Assembly: GCF_000166135.1 (NCBI RefSeq)
Contig: NC_014666.1
Location: forward strand, 4,030,001 to 4,094,000
Direction: 5' to 3'
Source: Pseudofrankia inefficax
GTDB lineage: Bacteria > Actinomycetota > Actinomycetes > Frankiales > Frankiaceae
DNA length: 64,000 nt
Both the position numbers and the translations under genes were made by a program. Of the stretch, positions 59,566 to 64,000 are shown piece by piece; the first letter of the stretch is position 1, and each line of letters opens with the position of its first letter. Below the pieces are notes generated by a model. It was not told the DNA's origin and ran no database searches. It saw only the letters and a list, made by a program, of their open reading frames with translations.

Positions 59566-60381
59566 GTGCCCGTTCACTACGAGGTCGGAACCCGCGCACC
59601 GCACGTCGCGCTGATAACGCTCGACCGGCCGGCGGCCAAGAACGCCTGCGACCTGGAGCACTTCCACCAGCTCGCCGAGACCTGGAAGCGCTTCGCCGCC
59701 GACGACGAGGCCTGGGTCGCGGTCTTCACCGGGGTGGGCCGGGCGTTCATGTCGGGCGCCGACCTCAAGACGTACGTCCCGGAGATCACCGCGCTCAGCC
59801 AGAAGATCAAGAACGGCGACGTCGACTCGGTCCGCGGCTACTCCCTGACTGACGGCACCGACGCGGTGCTGCGCGGCACCAGGATCTACAAGCCGATCGT
59901 CGCCGCGGTGAACGGTCCCTGCGTCGCCGGCGGGATGGAGATGCTCGGGGGCATCGACATCCGGATCGCCAGCGAGCACGCCACCTTCGGCGTGCTCGAA
60001 CCGGCGCGCGGGCTCTTCGCCGGGGGCGGCACGACCGTGCGCCTGCCGAGGCAGGTGCCGTTCGCCCACGCGATGGAGTTCCTGCTGTGCGCCGACCAGA
60101 TCGACGCCACCCGGGCCCACCAGATGGGTCTCGTGAACGCGGTCGTCCCCGAGGCCGAGCTGCTGGACACCGCGTTCGCGTACGCCGCCCGGATCACCAA
60201 GAACGCTCCGCTGGCCGTCCAGGCGACGAAGCGCAGCGTGCTGGAGGGCCTCAAGCTCGGCCTAAGCGACGCGTACCGGAACGAGGGGCGGATCGCGCAG
60301 GAGATCTTCGCGACCGAGGACGCGAAAGAGGGGCCGCGGGCCTTCGCCGAGCGCCGGGCCCCCAGGTGGACCGGCACCTGA
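59566..60381 (+). CDS. enoyl-CoA hydratase/isomerase (crotonase family)
   Basis: The 271-residue protein has both oxyanion-hole loops (MSGADLKTY near 65 and CVAGGMEML near 125) and LEPARGLF, where a catalytic acid could sit. It would hydrate or isomerise an unsaturated acyl-CoA. GAAGGAG before the GTG is a strong ribosome site. It is the last gene of the P450 operon. It differs clearly from the crotonase at 33936. Confidence 0.88.
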   Translation: MPVHYEVGTRAPHVALITLDRPAAKNACDLEHFHQLAETWKRFAADDEAWVAVFTGVGRAFMSGADLKTYVPEITALSQKIKNGDVDSVRGYSLTDGTDAVLRGTRIYKPIVAAVNGPCVAGGMEMLGGIDIRIASEHATFGVLEPARGLFAGGGTTVRLPRQVPFAHAMEFLLCADQIDATRAHQMGLVNAVVPEAELLDTAFAYAARITKNAPLAVQATKRSVLEGLKLGLSDAYRNEGRIAQEIFATEDAKEGPRAFAERRAPRWTGT

Positions 60382-60602
60382 CCTGACGCACCGACCCACC
60401 TGGCGCCGCGGCCCGTCGCGGTCGGTCGTGCCCCCGCGATCGGTCCGGCGGCGTCCCCACGCGGTGTCGAGGCGGAGGTGAGCGTTGAGCGCGCGGGCGC
60501 GGTCAGGCAACAGGCCGGCGAGCGGCCGGATTGATGCGACCATGGGTCTGCGGCGAAGGGCTCGTCGAGCCTGGGGCCTGGCGTGCTGTGGGGAGGTTCG
60601 TG

Positions 60603-61460
60603 GTGGTCCGATGGAAGTGGTCGCGTCGAGACGACGAGTCGGACCCGACCTCCGTACACGTGTCCCCACGGCGGCGAGAGCCGCGCGGCGCGGTGGAGCC
60701 GGAGCCGCCGCCGGCCGCCGGCGACGGTCCCTACGACCTCGCGGACACGCCGTGTCAGGCGGTCCGCCGGCTCGATCTCGGTTGTCTGCTCGTCCCGGAG
60801 TTGCCCGGAGTCGTCTACCGGTTCGAGGTCACTGGCACGGGGGACCAGCGCCAGGTCGTCGCCGCGGTCGCGGTCGCGGACGGGTCTCAGATGCGACTCA
60901 CCGCCCACGCCGCGCCACGCGGCGGCGGGCTGGCTGACGAGGTCCGCGCCGAGCTCCTGCGCTCGGCGCTCCCGGCGGGTGCGACGCCCGCCTCGGTGAC
61001 CGCTGGCCCCTTCGGCCCCGAGCTGTGGACCGAGGCTCCGGCGGCGGAGGCGGGCGCAGCGGGCGGGCTGTGCCGGTTGCTCAGCATCGACGGCCCGCGC
61101 TGGCTCCTGCTCGCGGCGATCACGACGCCAGCCGGCACGGCGCCCGCCGCGACCGATGAGCCCGGGCCCACGTCCCGCGCCCCGGGGATGCCGGTGCTGG
61201 AGGAGGTGCTGCGCGCGGCCGTCGTGGTGCGCGGCGAACGGGCGATGCCCGCCGGGGCGGCCTTGGCGCTCAAGCTACCCACCGAGCCCGACCCGCCCGA
61301 CTCCGGTGTCGACGACCGCGGCGACCCGGACGCGCTCGCCGACGAACTCGGCCGGCTCCCACCGATCGGCGCCGCCACCGCGGACCCCCGCCGCATCAGC
61401 TACGAGGTCGTCGCGGCGCCCGCCGGAGGTCTCAGCCGCAACCGCAGCACCTGGGGGTGA
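60603..61460 (+). CDS. DUF3710 domain protein
   Basis: The 285-residue soluble protein has the DUF3710 pattern: GPYDLADTP, RLDLGCLLVPELPG, a TAHAAPRGGGLADEV strand and helix, GPFGPELW and DGPRWLLL. The usual actinobacterial copy sits beside the dUTPase gene dut; no dut is present here, so this is probably a second, divergent copy. Its molecular function is not known. The N- and C-terminal 30-60 residues are charged and disordered. The GTG at 60603 follows GGGAGG; an adjacent GTG at 60600 is equally possible. Confidence 0.75.
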   Translation: MVRWKWSRRDDESDPTSVHVSPRRREPRGAVEPEPPPAAGDGPYDLADTPCQAVRRLDLGCLLVPELPGVVYRFEVTGTGDQRQVVAAVAVADGSQMRLTAHAAPRGGGLADEVRAELLRSALPAGATPASVTAGPFGPELWTEAPAAEAGAAGGLCRLLSIDGPRWLLLAAITTPAGTAPAATDEPGPTSRAPGMPVLEEVLRAAVVVRGERAMPAGAALALKLPTEPDPPDSGVDDRGDPDALADELGRLPPIGAATADPRRISYEVVAAPAGGLSRNRSTWG

Positions 61461-61886
61461 CCTCCGAAGCCGCAGCGCACACCGTAGACGCGGGGGTCTG
61501 CACGTGCCACGACGGAAGCTGATCCGCTGTCCATCCCGCCAGGCTCAGCACCGTCCCCGTGCCGCCGCAAGATGAGGAAAACGCCGGCCAAATTCACGGA
61601 TCTCGTTGTCGGACAGCCCCTCCGCCTGCCGTCACCCCCGTAACGAATCGCCAACGGTTCGGGCTCGATCCCGTCGACAGCCTCGAAGAACCGGGCGATC
61701 TCGTCCCCGCCACGGGCCTGCGCGCGGATCCTTCGAGCGAGGTGGCACCGCCCATCCGGATGAGGAAGCCGCGTCGATGAGGGCGAGCACCCGCTCGATG
61801 TGGACCGGACCGGGAGGCCTCGGTCACCGCGAGATCACATAGCCGATCCCAGCGGCTCCGCGGCCCACCCGACCCGGACCGGACCG
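61461..61886. other. 426-bp gap with possible methyltransferase debris
   Basis: No intact gene is seen. The minus strand at about 61630-61750 holds the remnant listed separately. The rest has no recognisable feature. Confidence 0.45.
61630..61750 (-). pseudogene. possible remnant of a SAM-dependent methyltransferase (DUF574-like) tail
   Basis: One minus-strand frame reads GGDEIARFFEAVDGIEPEPL, resembling the EIARFFDGLELVEPG end of DUF574 S-adenosyl methyltransferases common in this group. No start is visible and upstream sequence switches frame. The match is short, so this is tentative. Confidence 0.25.
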
Positions 61887-62363
61887 CTAGAAATACCGGC
61901 AGCTGCTGACCAGGTTATCCGAGTAGGTGCCGATGTTGCCCGAGTTGACGTTCACTGTCGTCTTGAAATGCCCGGTCCCTCCCTGCAGACCGTCGCAGTT
62001 CCAACCGACATCCACGAGGTGCTGACCATTGCTGACCGGCTGATTGGTTTCCGAGGCGAGGGTGCTCCACGTGCCGGTATAGTTGCCGCTGCTGTCTATA
62101 TTTTCCTTCTTGAGCTGGACGTCGACGGTGGCGGTGACGCCCGCCGGCGCCCCCGGGCAGCTAAGACCTGCATTGGCAAAAACGTAGCCGGATATAGGAA
62201 AACCCGGGACGAAAGCCTGCAGAGTGCAGTTCCACCCACCCTGGCTGTACGACGACGAGAGGTTCGGGTTGGCCGCGAACGCTGGGGCCGGGAGCAGCAT
62301 CGAGGCGACTGTGCTACCGCACGCGCCGATGGTGGCGGCCGTTCCGAGGTTTCTGAGACGCAT
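61887..62363 (-). CDS. small secreted four-cysteine protein of unknown function
   Basis: The 158-residue protein has a Sec signal peptide with cleavage expected after AFA (residue 30). The mature 128 residues are rich in Ser, Asn, Gly and aromatic residues and probably beta-structured. They carry four cysteines (46, 69, 123, 155), two of them in repeated WNC motifs, so two disulfides are likely. It ends in CRYF. GGAGGA precedes the ATG. Base composition is less GC-rich than its surroundings. I do not recognise the family; a cell-surface or secreted role is inferred only from the signal. Confidence 0.75.
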   Translation of the reverse strand: MRLRNLGTAATIGACGSTVASMLLPAPAFAANPNLSSSYSQGGWNCTLQAFVPGFPISGYVFANAGLSCPGAPAGVTATVDVQLKKENIDSSGNYTGTWSTLASETNQPVSNGQHLVDVGWNCDGLQGGTGHFKTTVNVNSGNIGTYSDNLVSSCRYF

Positions 62364-63035
62364 GTTTCCTCCGGGGGATGGTCATGGGACAGGACGGGAA
62401 CGACACCCACGGTGGACGATGAGGGTCGTTGGCCGGGGGTGAGGCCGACCCGTAGGTGCGGTAGCCCGTCAAGTCGAAATCCGAAATTCCGAAGAAGGTG
62501 CTCGCGTTCGATGCGAGTTTACTCCTCCGTAGTGGTCCTGTGGCAAGTATCGCCTGGAATGCGCTGGTTGCGCCTTCGATCTGTCGCGGGACACGCCGAA
62601 GGGCAGACATGCAGGTAAATACCCTGGGTTCGATCTCGGCGCACCACTCCAGGCGCCAACCGACGTCCGAGCTGTGGTCCAGATCACATCGCGGTCGGAC
62701 GGCTGTCGACTTGGGAAACGGCCATTGACCGAGGCCAGGCAGACGCCCGCCGAGACCATGGCGCGCAAAGTACCGATCGTCAGCGGAAGCCCGGTCCATC
62801 AAACGCACGCTGACCGAACAGGCCGACTTGTGGAACCGGCCATATCCGACGCCTGGTTGTCCGCGACCCTCGCGGTCTTCGAGCCGGCGGCCGGATCCCT
62901 GGAATCAGTTTCGGGCGGCGGCGCCACCACCGAGCTGGCCGTGTCCGGTGGACACCCGAAACCGCTGAGCCCGCCACCCTTCCTGCCGACGGCCGCGGCT
63001 GCCCGCCGGATCCAGCGCGAACTGGCCGGACTGGC
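62364..63035. other. 672-bp region with no supported gene
   Basis: Open frames exist on both strands but none combines a ribosome site, codon bias and recognisable sequence. The left edge holds the promoter of the secreted protein gene. Confidence 0.45.
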
Positions 63036-63866
63036 CTATCGGATCGGCGCCGCCGGCACATCCTCGCCCGGCCGATACGCCGCGAGAATCAGCCGGTCCC
63101 AGCGACGGCCCCGGTAGTAGTCGTGATCCCGCAGCCGCGCCTCCACATGCAATCCTCGGTTGCTCACGCTCGCGAACTGCTGGAAGTTGAACTCCGGCAT
63201 CTCCAGATACAGCTTTCGGAACGGCCACACGTCGAACACGTAGTTGATGAAGAGCCGCACAGGCTCCGCCGCGATCCCCGAGCCCAGATACTGCCCAGTC
63301 ATAGCGGCCCCGATGTATGCATTCCCGAGACTCAGGTCGGGGTTGTAGCACATCACATGACCGGCGGGCTGGTTCGTCTGGATGGACTCCACCAGGAACT
63401 GTGCGAGAATGCCGTTCCACATGTCATGCTGCTCGAACTGCTGATAGGCGGGCACCGCCCCGCGGTAACGCCAGCGAAAACCCACCTCCGGACTGACCGC
63501 CAGGCCATACAGAAACGGCGCTGCCTGCGGCAGCACCGGAACCAGCCGGAAAAACTGTCCGGCCAGTCGAGGCGGCGCTACGTCCTCCGCAGGTCCGGGG
63601 ATATCACTGTTCACCGTAGCCTCGGCCGCCGGTGATGTCTCGGCCCGCTCCCGGTAGCAGTCGAACAGGCCACCGACAGTGCCTACAGACAGCCACTCCC
63701 GCTCGTCGAGTTCAACCCCGAGCTCAGCCAGCAATGCCGCCAATTCCAACAGCCCGAAGGAGTCTAACCCCAGGTCCGCCCCCAACCGGGCGGAACTGGC
63801 CACATCAGCCCGCGGAACCCCCGTCCGCGCGCTGACCAGCACCTCGAACTCGTCCTTGGTAAGCAT
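63036..63866 (-). CDS. acyl-carrier-protein domain fused to a GNAT-type acyltransferase
   Basis: The 276-residue protein starts with a carrier domain (about 1-75): LGADLGLDSFGLLEL has the phosphopantetheine-accepting Ser36. After a linker to ~100, the rest has GNAT features: a YNPDLSLGNAYIGAAM strand, GQYLGSGIAAEPV in the acetyl-CoA loop position, and a final SVSNRGLHVEARLRD segment. It may load an acyl group on its own carrier arm and pass it to an amine or hydroxyl, or the reverse. GAGGGG lies before the ATG. Upstream genes lie outside the window. Confidence 0.75.
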   Translation of the reverse strand: MLTKDEFEVLVSARTGVPRADVASSARLGADLGLDSFGLLELAALLAELGVELDEREWLSVGTVGGLFDCYRERAETSPAAEATVNSDIPGPAEDVAPPRLAGQFFRLVPVLPQAAPFLYGLAVSPEVGFRWRYRGAVPAYQQFEQHDMWNGILAQFLVESIQTNQPAGHVMCYNPDLSLGNAYIGAAMTGQYLGSGIAAEPVRLFINYVFDVWPFRKLYLEMPEFNFQQFASVSNRGLHVEARLRDHDYYRGRRWDRLILAAYRPGEDVPAAPIR

Positions 63867-64000
63867 CGCCCCTCAACAGAAAAATGTGGCCTGAGCAGGC
63901 AGGCAGCCTCGACCACCGGATCGTCCGTGGAGCGACCCGGCGCCGCTGGTCCTGTCTAGCACAGACAGAGTCGACATGGTAGTCCAATGCGTCGCGAAGG

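Noticed and set aside
41607-60381. Antibiotic resistance role for the APH-type gene and the island
   Set aside because: The kinase sits between a lipocalin-type gene and an acyl-CoA ligase, and its relatives include ACAD10/11-type kinases; nothing else suggests aminoglycosides.
62674-63117. A 147-codon plus-strand frame before the carrier-GNAT gene
   Set aside because: It runs into the 3' end of the GNAT gene in antisense, lacks a ribosome site and is of low complexity.
1-64000. CRISPR arrays, tRNA or rRNA genes, insertion sequences, integrases
   Set aside because: I looked for regularly spaced repeats, tRNA-like cloverleaf sequence, transposase motifs and terminal inverted repeats and saw none.

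Overview
The window is high-GC, densely packed actinobacterial DNA with GTG and TTG starts, ATGA/GTGA/TGATG gene junctions and several apparently leaderless promoters. The mix of many TetR regulators, acyl-CoA ligases, paired acyl-CoA dehydrogenases, cytochromes P450 and thiolase-like lyases suggests a Frankia/Pseudofrankia-like or mycobacterial-type soil actinomycete. The lineage is inferred from gene content, not from a marker gene. I saw no rRNA, tRNA, CRISPR array, insertion sequence or replication origin.

Left part (1-24.6 kb): the end of an IclR regulator, a membrane GGDEF protein with a degenerate EAL domain, an acyl-CoA ligase, and a HyuB-HyuA-glyoxalase operon. Next come a convergent/divergent TetR pair, two acyl-CoA dehydrogenase pairs facing away from each other, an amidohydrolase, and a FadR-type GntR regulator divergent from an aldehyde dehydrogenase homologue that lacks its catalytic cysteine. 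The part ends with an orphan branched-chain-type substrate-binding lipoprotein and a second amidohydrolase.

Middle part (24.8-60.4 kb): one large accessory catabolic or biosynthetic island. A minus-strand operon encodes a sulfotransferase, a DUF1214-like protein, an SDR, CysD and a CysN/CysC fusion, which together can make PAPS and use it. A TetR gene and a palindrome over the operon promoter suggest its control. The plus-strand operon at 35.1-41.4 kb (CoA transferase, P450, aldehyde dehydrogenase, DUF35-Ltp2 fusion, CysQ-like phosphatase) ends with the enzyme that would remove the PAP by-product. A second substrate-binding lipoprotein and a ligase follow. Then come two more operons: alcohol dehydrogenase, CrtC/AttH-like protein, APH-like kinase, ligase and MaoC protein; and P450, AcuI-like reductase, SDR, ligase, aldehyde dehydrogenase, thiolase-like protein and enoyl-CoA hydratase. 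Three promoters in this island share the sequence TTGAGC-NN-TGTAA. The gene set looks built to oxidise, sulfate, CoA-activate and cleave a bulky lipid, terpenoid or alicyclic acid. The substrate cannot be read from the sequence.

Right part (60.5-64 kb): a solitary DUF3710 protein, possible methyltransferase debris, a small secreted four-cysteine protein, a stretch with no convincing gene, and an acyl-carrier-domain/GNAT fusion protein.

Gene remnants lie at 34.83-34.96 kb (amidohydrolase tail) and 41.40-41.59 kb (substrate-binding-protein fragment and SDR tail). They show that the island has been rearranged.
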